Shown here: positions 21,741 to 32,799 of the stretch, piece after piece
Layout: each line of letters begins with the position of its first letter
How positions within the stretch are numbered: position 1 is the stretch's first letter
Assembly (NCBI GenBank): GCA_963580455.1
Contig: OY756958.1
Span: 2,430,501-2,494,500 of the forward strand
DNA: 64,000 nt
Source of the DNA: Euonymus europaeus
Taxonomy: Eukaryota; Streptophyta; Magnoliopsida; Celastrales; Celastraceae
Direction of reading: 5' to 3'
The notes under the pieces: generated by a model
Told to the model about the DNA's origin: nothing
Seen by the model: the letters and a program-made list of their open reading frames with translations, nothing else
Databases searched by the model: none
Translations under genes and position numbers: made by a program

Positions 21741-21840
21741 CCTGTTTTAAATCAAGACCATCCAAGGGATTAAAAATAAGAACAAAGTTTCATTGACAGA
21801 ACCTATTTGAACGGTCTAGATTTAAAACAATGATAAATTG
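21741..21840. repeat. Inverted repeat, arms about 35 bp
   Basis: TTTTAAATCAAGACCATCC (about 21743-21761) pairs with GGTCTAGATTTAAAACAATG (about 21812-21831), and the similarity extends outwards through TTGTATATTACC and ATAAATTGTATGAA. The arms lie around a loop of about 50 bp, giving a possible hairpin; probably a small MITE relic. Confidence 0.5.
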
Positions 21841-21956
21841 TATGAAATTTATACTGCAGCCCTCCATCTCTACTAGATGTGATTCATGTCATCGGTTTTT
21901 TGTGACATAGAAACCCACAATAATTGGGACCGTTCGATACGGCTTATGTGATTTTA

Positions 21957-22265
21957 TAAGCATCCACATTAGAGAACTAATTTCAACTGCTCAATATTTT
22001 GAAATGTGTAGAGAGTGATTTGAAAAAATGGTATTAAAATATGTGTAGAATGGTTGAAAAATGTGAAAAATGATAGAAAAGTATGAGAAATGATATTGAT
22101 GCTTGATATTTGAAGTGTTTGTAAATGGAAAGTGAAAAAAATTATATTGAAATATGTGTTTTATTGATATTACTGTTTTGAGAGTCGTGTTTTGCTGTAA
22201 TAGAATTGTGACCCAAATGTGAAATTTGGAGAGAGATTTCAAGATGCACCATTGTGGATCCTCAG
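21957..22265. mobile_element. MITE relic related to the copy at 57.7 kb
   Basis: The left end AGCATCCACATTA is similar to the reverse complement of the right end AGGATCCACAATGG. The inside has repeated ATGTGT and TTGAAA words and the segment GTGTTTTATTGATAT, shared with the MITE at 57680-58095. About 310 bp, no coding sequence. Confidence 0.5.
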
Positions 22266-23653
22266 GTCAGTTTATACATTAAGTAGCTTCTAAGCTTACT
22301 TCCATCAGTCAACAATCATATATCAAAACAATTCTCTCAATTTCCTTTATTGTCTTATTCTCTCACACATTTATACTTGTATCACTTAAAATATATGTCA
22401 GATTTTGAAAAAAATTACATATTCGAACTCAACGCATAAAGGTTTTTTCAACAATACCCATATTCGACAACTTTTATTTCATTATTAAACTATTTTACAT
22501 ACCCCTAATAGTAAATTACTCTCCTAACTAATTAGGCTAAAAGTGGATTTCTGTGATAATATATTAGTCGATAATTAGCGCATTATTTGGTGTCGATTGA
22601 GGTGATCAATGTTTGTGTAACACATTTCTCGAATGACAAATTATATAATATAGCTCGCAAAAAATGACTTTGATTGCACGCACATGTGGAAAAACATAAT
22701 GGGTGTTTGCTATAGGTAGACCAAAAACAGGCCGGTGGTGCCTAGCTAGGTTTCATTTTTATATTACTTGGAAGGATTACAAAAGTCATGACTTGCCAAA
22801 CACACACTAAAGTGTTTTTTTTTATTACTAAAATTTTCAAATAAAGGTCCAACTTTACTAATAATAGTCCAAAGTCTATGATAAGATCAATGCCATGTTG
22901 CTTCTTAATTTCTACATAGTTTTGCTCACTTAGTAGACATTAATATTGACTTAGTCACATTGAAGCTACAATTCATATATGATATGTATATAATGTGTCA
23001 AATAATATATATTATTGTTCTTCAAAAAAAAAATATATATATATTGTTTTTTGAAGGGCTTAGACCCCAATATTTCATTCCATAAAAGCAAATATTGGAT
23101 CTAGTGCCACGGCGTAGTAGCCTAGAATTTTACAAACCTAAAGTAGAGGAATTACAAATCAAAGAATAAACACCAGATTAAGAGCAGATCACACCTAGAT
23201 GTATCGAAATAATATTGTTTCAGGATAAATGCAGACAGACTAAATAAAAAAAATAAAAACACCACACAATTCACAGACGAATAAAAATGCGAGAAGTTCA
23301 AATGATCTGTCCATTTGAACACCTCTCCTAACAATTTTGAAACAAAATCTAAATAGATTTGAAAGTATAATCGAATTGATTTACAATATTTCAATTAGAT
23401 CTAGATTGAGATTCAAAACTATCAAAATCGTGCATATCTGTCCTAAAATTTTGAAACTTGAAATACAGAACATGCTGGTAGACCATCGATTAGACACCGC
23501 TCTTGAAACCAAGTCATCTCCCTAATGGCGACAAACCCATAATAATAAAGTAAAACTCAAAATACACTAAACAAGTGGAGACGGTGAAGAGAAGAGGAAA
23601 TGGTGGATAGGAAGGGAGAGGAGAAGGCAATGGAGCCGGCCGGCCTTTCGTAC
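22266..23653. other. AT-rich region left of the Harbinger element
   Basis: No gene is seen. From about 23045 to 23640 the sequence becomes less AT-rich (for example GGGCTTAGACCCCAATATTTC and GTGCCACGGCGTAGTAGCC) and resembles non-coding transposon DNA, but I cannot assign it. Confidence 0.4.
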
Positions 23654-23794
23654 TAAGGCCTTGTTTGGTAAAGAGTAGGTGGCCTTGTAAGCTAGCTCAC
23701 CAAACATGAGTTAACGCCAGCTTATATCCAGCTTATACATTCTGTTTTTCATTGCCACGTGTTAGAAACCCTAACATAAAAAAAAATTATTCCT

Positions 23795-24235
23795 TGTCTG
23801 CCCTTGTTACCCACTGCCCACCTCGCAAGCTGTTGGAACGGAAAGAAGGTCGCTGCGCTGCTCGTCGTCATACTCGGAGTGGATCGAAGGTGAAGCTGGA
23901 ACTTGGGGTTGGTGTTATTTTCATCAAAAACGACCATGTACGCCTTCCCCCATTTTGATTCCTCATCTACGTTCTTTGATTGCCTCCGCCAATGATCTAG
24001 GGTTACCTTTTTTTGATTTCTTCTACTGTCTATGCTAATTCTGTCTGCCCTTGTTACCCACTGCCCACCTCGCCCACTGCTGGAATGGAAAGAAGCTCGC
24101 TGTGCTGCTCGTCGTCATAGTTGGAGTGGATCGGAGGTGAAGCCGCAACTCGGGTTCGTGTTATTTTCATCAAATACGACCAGGTACGCCTTCCCCATTC
24201 TTGATTCCTCTACTGTCTATGCTAATTCTGTCTAG
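23795..24235 (+). repeat. About 245-bp diverged tandem duplication in the Harbinger 5' region
   Basis: Segments starting at about 23797 and 24042 share TCTGCCCTTGTTACCCACTG, GCTGCTCGTCGTCATA and GTTATTTTCATCAAA in the same order, with scattered differences. They lie upstream of the Myb/SANT ORF and probably form the promoter or leader of the element. Confidence 0.75.
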
Positions 24236-24265
24236 TATTTTGAACAAAATCGTATGCATGGCCCT

Positions 24266-24619
24266 GTCTGTGAGTGCTTGTACTGACAAAATTTGGACTC
24301 AATTTCTGCTATTTTTTTTACCTATTCGATGCTGGGTTGTTGGAGATGAGTATGGTACTGATTTATATATGAATGGCATTGATGTATTTGGAGTCAATTT
24401 CTGTGAGTGCTTGTACTGAAAAATTTGAACTCAATTTCTGCTGTTTTTTTACCTATGGGATGCTGGTTTGCTGTAGATGAGTATGGTACTGATTTATATA
24501 TGCATGGCATTGATGTATTTGGAGTCAATTTCTGTGAGTGCTTGTACTGACAAAGTGTGGACTCAATTTCTGCTATTTTTTTTTTACCTATTCGATGCTG
24601 GTTTGTTGGAGATGAGTAT
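24266..24619 (+). repeat. About 132-bp tandem repeat, 2.7 copies
   Basis: Copies begin TCTGTGAGTGCTTGTACTGA near 24266, 24399 and 24531 and contain GGAGATGAGTATGGTACTGA or close variants. The third copy is cut short at about 24619. Non-coding, inside the Harbinger element. Confidence 0.85.
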
Positions 24620-25094
24620 GTTAATCTTCATTAACTAGAAAAACTACCAATTACTGTCGCCTACTACCAGAATTGCAATACACAAAAGAGCTTGGCTGCA
24701 TTTGGAGTTTGGCTGCATTAGTTTGGAGCAATAAATATACTATAAAATAACATAAATAAAAACAACAAACTAATTTGGTCTTTAGGGTCAACAAATTATC
24801 AAAGTTATGTAGTTTCTGTTGGAATTATTCATGCAAAGTAACAAGGACCACATACTGCTGCCTACCAATATGAATAGCACTCCATCTACACTGGTCTGGT
24901 CTGTTTGTTTTGTGAATTCTCCTACTCAAACATGGTATTGCCTAATAATATGATTGTTTATTCTATTAATCTAATTATATCATATATGAATTCCGTGACA
25001 ACTTGTACAAGGTTTTATATCTTCAATGCATTTTTCTGTGGCTGTGAAAACCTGTTGAGTCTAGAAATTTTTTATTTTTACCTAGGATTATTGA

Positions 25095-26247
25095 ATGTCG
25101 AGACCCGGTAAGCAAGTTATGACCCAATCTGAGCATGAGAAAACCAAATGGGAGGAGTGGTCTGTTGATGCATTGGTAGATATCTGTGTGGAGACTCTTG
25201 AGGAGATCACAAGGACACCGGGTTCACCTATGCCAAAGATGGAATGGGATGCAATTGCTAAAAAATTCCATCAGCGTACTAGCTTTCAATACACAAAGGT
25301 AACCCTGAAGAATAGGTGGGATCAGTTGAGAAAGGATTGGTCTTTGTGCAGTCGCATGACTCAGAATGAGACAGGTATGGGCTGGGATGACGTAACTAAG
25401 AGAGCCGTAATGTCTGACGATTGGTGGGACCTCAAAATTAAGGTAAGTAAAATTAATTTTTATTGGTAATAAAGGCTGATATGTTTTAATGTATCTGTAC
25501 ACTTAAGTTTGTGCCACTCATGTTTTGATAATCTATTTTAATGACCTGCAGGAAAACAAAGATTATGCTAAGTTCCGAAAACATGGTTTTCGATACCGTG
25601 ATGAGCTGCAATTCTGTTTTGCTGGTGGTATTGCAACTGGGCAGCACCTTCGAGTGCCATCTAGTGGAGAGAATGTTCGGGCAAACATGATGGAGGAGGA
25701 ACTTATGGAGACTGACTGGTTTGAGGGGTGTGACCCATCTGCATACATCCCATACTCGGTCGAAGATAGCATCAGAGTGCAGCCTGAGCCAGAGAAATCC
25801 ACTGGTAGCTCACCAGCGAAGAGAACCCTATATTCTAGAAAGAAGTCCTCAAATCCCAATAGCACAGATTTCGCTTCCAGATTCAGGAACTCCGCATCAG
25901 AACCGGTAGGTACTCCTACTGCGAAGAAGAAGAAGAACATTGAAAACAATGCCATATCCAGGATTGCAGAAGCACTAGAGGTTCAGAACGAAGAAGCAGC
26001 TGCGCGCAGGAGTGAAAGAAGGGCATCCTCAACAGCTGGCCATTCAGTTGCAACTACTAATACAGGGCCTGATGAGGTGTTGTCCATCCTCAACCAGATG
26101 TTTGAAGATGGCCACATTACTGAGGATGTGTACCTGTATGCTTTGGAGAATATAGATAACCCTAACTTTGGCCGTGTCCTTCCGAACATGGTTCCAAGTG
26201 TCCGCCGTCGTTTCATTATTCGTTTTACTGGTGAAGAGGGAAAGTGA
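25095..26247 (+). CDS. Harbinger ORF1: Myb/SANT-like DNA-binding protein
   Basis: Two exons, 25095-25442 and 25552-26247, with a GT-AG intron; 347 residues and no disruption. The N-terminal half is a Myb/SANT-like (trihelix-type) domain with the spaced tryptophans of that family: KWEEWSVDALVDICVETL, KMEWDAIAKKFHQRT, LKNRWDQLRKDWSLC and SDDWWDLKIK. The middle is acidic and the C-terminal part has basic patches (AKKKKN, then RRSERRAS), likely nuclear localisation signals. In known PIF/Harbinger systems this protein binds the element ends and brings the transposase into the nucleus. It is followed after about 500 bp by the transposase gene on the same strand. Confidence 0.9.
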
Positions 26248-26745
26248 GATGTTAGTTGTGCTGAGAGACTGAACTGATGTGTTGGTAGAGTCATTGTTCA
26301 CTGGGTTTGTTTTCCATTAGAATAAATTTATGCACTGATTATTGTTGGATGTTTAATACAATAATTAGAACTGGAAGTTTGTTTTTTAAGTAGAATAATA
26401 TTGCATGTGTGTTTGTTTTCTTCAGCTAAGTCTTTTTACAATGCATAGAACTTTGATTTGTTGGTTTTTTTGGAACTGGAAGTTGCAAAAAAATTCTAGT
26501 TATGAGTTTGGCAGTACACAGATGGCATATGCTTGTTAATATTGACTCTTATTGACTCTGTTTTTTTACTGGGCATGTTCTGTGGCATTACAATAGCCTT
26601 AATGATTGTTAATTTTTTTTTCAATATGCATTATACTTTTTTACAAATGATGGCGCCGCTGCACTGATTTGATATGTCTTCTTCTTTTCTTAAAAATAGT
26701 GGAATGTTCCCCTGTTAATCTTACACTTACATTTCTTTGCCAGTT

Positions 26746-28014
26746 ATGGATACATCTAGCTCTGATGAGGAATATGAGAACCAAGTCTTTTTTAGTTCGA
26801 TGGCAGCTGCTGCTGCCGCTATGTTTTCTGTTCAGAATCATGGATCTCCTCTGGTGCCACAAATCCGTTGTAGAACATTATCATTAACGGGTGCACAGTG
26901 GGCTACGGATGTACTGAATAGTAATCCGGTTAGGTGTCAGGAAAATTTTCGCGTATCTGTAGATACTTTTAGAGCATTATGCAATGATTTGGCAGAGAGG
27001 TACATGCTTGAATCAACTGGGCATGTTCAAATTCCTTAGATGGTAGCTATTTTTTTGTTAACTGTTGGGCATGGAGTCAGTAACAGAGTATCCTGTGAGC
27101 GTTTCCAGCATTCCGGTGAGACCATTTCTAGGATATTCAGTATCGTATTGAGGTCGGTGTACCATATGGCAATAGATGTGATTAGGCCTAGAGAAAATCA
27201 ATTCTCAGAGGTCCCGATCAAGATAAGTAGTGACCGACGATCATGGGCGTTTAGCAATGCAATAGGAGCGCTTGATGGTACACATATACGGGCAGTGATA
27301 CCGCGGGCTTCACAAATTCCGTATATCAACCGAAAAGGATTTGCATCACAGAATGTATTGGCGGTATGTGATTTTGATTTGATGTATTTATTTATTGCTG
27401 CTGGATACGAGGGTTCCGCCCATGATGCGCGCGTGTTGGACCACGTGCATTCTGTTACGGCATATAACTTTCCGCATCCGCCTCAAGGTATGTTGCGGGG
27501 TATTTTTCATAATATTTAATTAATGCTCGTAGTGGTTGAAATATTGTTAACCAATTCGTGTTGATCTTGTTCAGGGAAATATTACTTGGTGGATGCCGGT
27601 TATGCTAACAAGCCCGGTTACCTTGCGCCTTATAGAGGTGAGAGGTATCATTTGCCAGAGTGGAGGAATGGAAGACGCGCCAGTGGACCACGCGAGAAGT
27701 TCAACGGGAAGCACGCATCTCTTCGTTGTGTCATAGAAAGGACATTCGGTGTTACAAAGATGCGGTGGAAGATTCTTAATAATATGCCGCGTTTTAAGTA
27801 TCCAACACAGGTGGACATTGTGGTTGCATGTTGTGCGTTGCACAATTATATTAGACGGAGAAGCCAGAGTAACGAGGAGTTTGAGATTCTGGGGGACGAG
27901 TCCAGCAGTTCCATTGTGCATGAAGAAGGACCGGGAAATGCAGAAAGTGATGTTTTCGTAGACGACCACAACATGAGTGTGGTTAGAGATATGATTGCTA
28001 ATGCACTAGGGTAG
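26746..28014 (+). pseudogene. Harbinger DDE transposase with one premature stop
   Basis: Exons 26746-27487 and 27575-28014; the intron is flanked by PPQ/GKYYLVDAGY, a junction conserved in plant PIF transposases. The total would be 393 codons, with TAG at codon 98 (27037-27039) directly before MVAIFLLTVGHGVSNR. The rest is open. DDE_Tnp_4 marks: first Asp in GALDGTHIRA (codon 177), second in EGSAHDARVLD (codon 227), Glu in CVIERTFGVTKMRW (codon 302), and LHNYIRR near the end. The N-terminal part carries the DNA-binding helices (QENFRVSVDTFRALCNDL). Because of the TAG it is probably inactive unless translation restarts at the ATG directly after it, which would lose the N-terminal region. Confidence 0.9.
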
Positions 28015-28423
28015 TTTATTGTTACAAATGTAAATGTGTACCTTTTTGATGTTGTAAGACATGTATGTACAATTAATTAGCTAACATGTATGCTATTAGT
28101 TATATTAAATAAATGTATGAAACTTAGTTAATGATTATTCTATTTATTTTTAAAATTAAACTAAAATGATACTTATAAACTGTTTAATTAAAAAATTACT
28201 CTGAATATCAAAATAAATTAATTAGGAAAAAATTGAAATGATATATATTATCTGTTTAATTTATTAAGTAGTTAAAAAAATGCCCTTAAGTGTCATTTTG
28301 ACAACTTATACTATGTAAAAATACTCCCTACCAAACATCACTCAGCTTATCTCACAGCTTATTTTCACAGCTTAAACACTAGCTTATACTCTATGATAAA
28401 TACTCTTATCAAACAAGCACTAA

Positions 28424-28854
28424 GAGTTCGTTTGTTTCGTAATTGCATTTCATAGATTTAAGCTATCAAAAATATTGTGCTTAAAATTATGAAAAATGTT
28501 GTGTAAAAAGTTGTGGAGCCCACAGCTTTAAGCTGTATAAAATGTTGTGCAGTGTTTAATTTATTTTTCTGTTAGATTAATTTTATCGATAAAATTACAA
28601 AAAAAAATTACAATAAAATGTAATCGAAAACTTTTATGATACAGAGGGTTACTTATATAATGTGATTGTAAAATATTGTGGGTTCACAGCTTTAAACCAT
28701 GAAAAGCTATAAGAGACAACATTTCATTTTACACAGCTTAAAGCTGTGAAGCCTACAACTTTAAGTTGTCAACAAAATCCGGCATTTGGTTGACACAATA
28801 TTTTATGTGGACCCCATAGCTTTTAACTATACAAAATATGAAACAAACACACCC
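28424..28854. mobile_element. Tourist-like MITE abutting the Harbinger element
   Basis: 431 bp. The left end GAGTTCGTTTGTTTCGTA matches the reverse complement of the right end GGGTGTGTTTGTTTCATA; the inner arms also pair (AAGCTAT..AATATTGTG). TAA flanks it on both sides (28421-28423, 28855-28857). The left TAA is the same one that ends the Harbinger element. Multiple AGCTTTAAGC-like words suggest high hairpin potential. No coding sequence. Confidence 0.85.
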
Positions 28855-28857
28855 TAA

Positions 28858-29714
28858 ACCCTCAATGTACTAATGTACAGGATTCCAATAACTGAAAATT
28901 TTGAATCCGCATTGATGATCACTATCTAAAATTGTTCTATAAAATAGCAAATTGGAATGCATCACCACTTATGACCCAAAGTGAATTTATTTATTCATTC
29001 ATTCATTCAATATATTTATTGATGGATGGAATCAGAAAGTGTTCTCAAAAAAGTGTGGATGGAGTTCAAACGTATATGATACATCGATCTAGAATATAAA
29101 TCGAGCATAATATTGCATGGCAAGAAATAGACAGAAATTAAGCAATTATTTAATTCATCCAAATCCAGCTGCCGTCAAAATCAAACTCGTAAGATGACAG
29201 AAAGGATTTCTCTTGCTCCATATCGGTTGCGGATAGGATGAAATTAACGAGAGAGAGAGAGTGAGAGATCGACTTGTCACCTTTCATTTCTTCTCTCTAG
29301 CTATCGAAGAAGACTAAAAAGGAAACTGTGACTACTCAAACAAAAATACAGCCCATTCGACCACAGCATGGCCAATGCCATGAATGACCAGAAGCAACAA
29401 CTCAATAAAGATGAATCTCTACAACTCTTTTGTTTGTGCTTTTAGGATCATTATACACGTGTCGATAAGATCCTTATCCGCACGTGTTTGATTGTATATT
29501 AGTACTAGTTCCAGCTCAAATATCCATCAACCTTGCTGTTCTGCTAGACATCTATAGATATCTGCCTCTTTCTCTAAGCCATTAAAAACACATGTTATAC
29601 ATATACGTTTGGAGTTATGGGTTCAATGCATGGATGCATAAATAGCTGGCTCAGACTCTTCCATCAGTACGTATATCTCAATTTGTATATATATGTATGT
29701 GCGTGCACAAGAAG
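28858..29714. other. Intergenic, no gene seen
   Basis: AT-rich spacer. It includes a short (ATTC)n tract at about 28991-29008 and a GA tract at about 29251-29265. Two ABRE-like ACGTG words lie near 29457 and 29482. Confidence 0.5.
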
Positions 29715-29983
29715 CATATTGTAATCTTGAATTGGGGTGAGATCCAATAATCCGTCCTACTCCCAAGGTCAATGGGTGAAATGTAAAATACGGGTTATGC
29801 AGCCTAACAATAAGGGGATGAGGGATTTTCACACTGCTCGCCAGTGCTAAGCATCAAGTGCGTGTCGTTGACGCGACTCGAACCAGAGCACCTAAGCATG
29901 CTGACAGACACGCTACTACTCTCACTTAAGGGTCACGCCCTCCAGCTCACCAGACCATATGGCCCGAGGGCATCATATTGTAA
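29715..29983 (-). mobile_element. SINE-like retroposon with 10-bp target duplication
   Basis: CATATTGTAA occurs at 29715-29724 and 29974-29983. The 249 bp between, read on the minus strand, starts GCCCTCGGGCCATATGGTCT and has a tRNA A-box-like TGGTCTGGTGAGCTGG and a B-box-like GGTTCGAGTCGCG. This arrangement, with a perfect flanking duplication, fits a tRNA-derived SINE. The 3' end lacks a clear poly(A) tail, which leaves some doubt. Confidence 0.6.
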
Positions 29984-31132
29984 ACTTTGTGTGTGCATAT
30001 ATATATATTTGAGAGAGAGAGAGAGCTATCATTTAATTTTGCGTACTGATGGGATGAATGGAATCTGATCATCCGAAGTAATCATATCTTCAAATGTTCT
30101 AAATGAACAAACAAGTTGCATCTTCAGCTGGCTGCGATGGAGAATAGCCTTCCATTTTAAGGAATTTTTTCAACTAGTACGACTTGATTGGTTCATTCAT
30201 CTATTTTATGTGATGTGTCCGAACTTGCGAAGGGACAGAGAGAAAGAACGGCTATTGGGCTCTCCAAGTAATTTGGGTAGATTGTCCACTTGTCGAAAGA
30301 CACGTGTCGTCCTTACGTTATTGCTAAGCAGACCAGAATTAATGGCTGGCTGGCTGGCTAGCTTCACCGTACCAAAGCTTTTTAATAAGTATATAATAAT
30401 AAAATTATGACATAACCCATCGAGCCTTTACAGTTTTGGACCAAAAGATGTGTCCAAATACATTATTCCACCCAAAAGATTTAGGAACAACGTGACACGT
30501 GCCATTTCCCCGTTCACTTCCTTGTCCACGAACCCCACAACAAAATTAAGTGGGAATTTGGTATAAAATTTTATTGACTAGTTTCTAAGATGATTCATTA
30601 TATAAGCAATCACCTTATTCGGCTAACTAAAAAAAATGTACTGATGAGATGGACGCATATGATTCTTGTGAAATTATGAGTCTAGCTCGTATATTATGTC
30701 TATCTCATCATTTTGAAATGATTGAGATAAAGAACACTGAAAATTTGCATGGTTGCAGTTAAATTGTAACTCTCAAATTTGTATGGTTCCAAAGTATTTG
30801 TTCAAATCATATTTAAGAGCATGTGAGTGTGCGAGTTTCATTCACATGCACCAAATTTAAGAAACCCAATTGCCATTAATTCCGTAAACAATCATCACTA
30901 TTACAAAAATTTACAGGACATCGACTAAAAAAATAAATAAAGCAAGCCCTTCACCACATTCAATTTGCATGAACTGAACCCATAAAGACCCAGAAACCAT
31001 ATATAAACCATAAACCATAAACAACAATGTTAGCACTAATTAACCTTAAAACACACAAACAAACAAACAGGATACACACAACACAAAACACAAGCTCCTA
31101 CTAACAAACAAAGCAGACAGGAGGGCAAACAC
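29984..31132. other. Spacer downstream of the FPF1-like gene
   Basis: Contains a GA microsatellite (about 30011-30024), AT-rich DNA, ACGTG words (for example 30300-30306, 30495-30499) and, at the right end, the probable 3' UTR of the minus-strand FPF1-like gene. No gene is seen. Confidence 0.5.
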
Positions 31133-31441
31133 TCACATGTCCCTGACTTCGAAAATATTGCGGTTCTTGACAACAATATCGTACATATGCATGGACTTGA
31201 ACTTGGAGAAATCTTTAGGGAGCGAGATGAGATGGACGGTGGATCTCTTGTGGAACTGAAGCAGGTCAGGGTCATCGTAATACCTCTCCCACCCAAGCGA
31301 AGTCAGCTTTCTCTCCAAAACATCGTAAGATGTTATAACTTCGTTTGTGGGTATGTGGACGAGCACTTTCCTTCCCTGCATCGACTCCGCTCCCGGGTCG
31401 AGCCTAACGACGCCGTTTTTGAACACCCATACACCAGACAT
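31133..31441 (-). CDS. Flowering-promoting factor 1-like protein
   Basis: Intronless, 102 residues. The start [15 protein letters not shown], the middle [20 protein letters not shown] and GWERYY, and the end [20 protein letters not shown] with [11 protein letters not shown] match the FPF1 family, small plant proteins of about 100-115 residues without a known catalytic domain. FPF1 members promote flowering and affect elongation through gibberellin-related responses; for this copy that role is inferred from the family. The ATG at 31439-31441 is the only good start. Confidence 0.95.
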   Translation of the reverse strand: MSGVWVFKNGVVRLDPGAESMQGRKVLVHIPTNEVITSYDVLERKLTSLGWERYYDDPDLLQFHKRSTVHLISLPKDFSKFKSMHMYDIVVKNRNIFEVRDM

Positions 31442-32385
31442 TAGTTCCTTGTTTGTTTCTACTTATATGCCGCGATAGAACAAGAGAGAGTAGTAGGTCC
31501 TATATAGTGAGTATCGTGCCTTTTGAGTTATAAGGTATAATATATATATCGTTGCTGATGGAGTAGTGTACATAGTGAAGCATGTATATATATAGGAGAA
31601 TTGTGTGAATATAAATAATTAACTAATTAGAGTTTGTTTGTTTGTTTGTATGAGGGTCTGGCTAAGGTGGGGCCCATTGGAGGGTGTAGATCTTTATACC
31701 AAGGGGATTGTTTGGGTGTGGGGACACACAAGTACCATTCCATGTGTGATCGGATTGAATGGAATCCTGTTTATATAGATCGATGCAAAATACTAAATGG
31801 GAATCTTTGTCTTTGTTTTGAAGAAGGAGGAAAAAAATGATGATTATGACCAATTAAGCTTATTGTGGGTGTAACTATCACAATAAAAAAAAATGTTACG
31901 CAACTGTAGCTATATTTATATACGTATTGCGATATTCGTATCCCAAGCATCTTCGAAAGAAAGATGGTATTGTGACTGGTTAAAGATCAATCGAATTAGA
32001 ACTCAATTTGTAAGTGTTGGTGAAACCAAAACGAAAGTATGTGTTTGGATTCTCATTTGTTTTTTGTTGGGAATTGTGACTTGGACTTGAAAAAAGGGAG
32101 GTGGGGCTTAATTGGTTTCCTCCAAAGATGGTTTGGGTAATTGGGTTTGTGCCTAACTACTGTTGACTTATTCATGCACTACTTCTTCTCGTGCATACAC
32201 ATTCCTTCATATAAATTTATGTATATATAGATAGATATTTATACATACACATAAGAAGATGCATTATAGCTACAAAAATTAGGGTTTTACTCTTGCACTT
32301 GCAAATTAAACATATATAATATAATGCATTATTTTTTGGACTCATGTACCAAGATACATGTTTCTCTCCAATAATGAGACATAAA
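31442..32385. other. Upstream region of the FPF1-like gene
   Basis: Promoter and spacer with TATATATA tracts at about 31540-31548 and 31586-31595. No gene is seen. Confidence 0.5.
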
Positions 32386-32799
32386 GGCATGCTTGGATTG
32401 GGGGTTTGGAGAGTTAAGTAGGGAGGGTTAAGTGGAGTAGTAATTATGTACCTTACTTGGATTTAGATGAGGAGGGGTAAGGAGGATAGTGTAGGAGATA
32501 AATTATCTCCTACACTACTCTCATTAAGTAATAATTGTAACCCCTCAAATTGAGGGGTTAGGAGGGTAGAGTAGAGGATCATAAGTCATTTTAGATTTTT
32601 TAATTCTTTAATTTACCTTACACTACCTTGTTCTTCCACTCATCCAAACAAAATTAATAATTTATACTTTAATTAACTCTTAGTCTATCCAATCAAGGAA
32701 GAGTTTCACCTGATTACTCTACTCTACTCTACTCTACCCTACCTAATTCTCCCTTACACTACTCCACTTAACCTTCCTTTTTTTTATCCAAGCAAGCCC
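32386..32799. mobile_element. MITE with inner and outer inverted repeats
   Basis: The left end GGCATGCTTGGATTGGGGG pairs with the right end ATCCAAGCAAGCCC. The arms continue with GGTTAAGTGGAGTAGT on the left against ACTACTCCACTTAACC on the right, and an inner palindrome contains CTCCTACACTACTCTC and its relatives. About 414 bp, non-coding. The target duplication is not clear. Confidence 0.75.

Larger units (their letters stand above)
23657..28420 (+). mobile_element. PIF/Harbinger DNA transposon, nearly complete
   Basis: About 4.76 kb. The left end GGCCTTGTTTGGTAAAGAGT and the reverse complement of the right end GTGCTTGTTTGATAAGAGTA are terminal inverted repeats with a one-base gap and few mismatches. 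The 3-bp target duplication TAA (23654-23656 and 28421-28423) is characteristic of this superfamily. Inside, in order: tandemly repeated non-coding DNA, a Myb/SANT-like gene and a DDE transposase, both on the plus strand. Both proteins are needed for transposition in known PIF/Harbinger elements. The only obvious lesion is one TAG in the transposase, so this copy may have been active recently. Confidence 0.93.
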
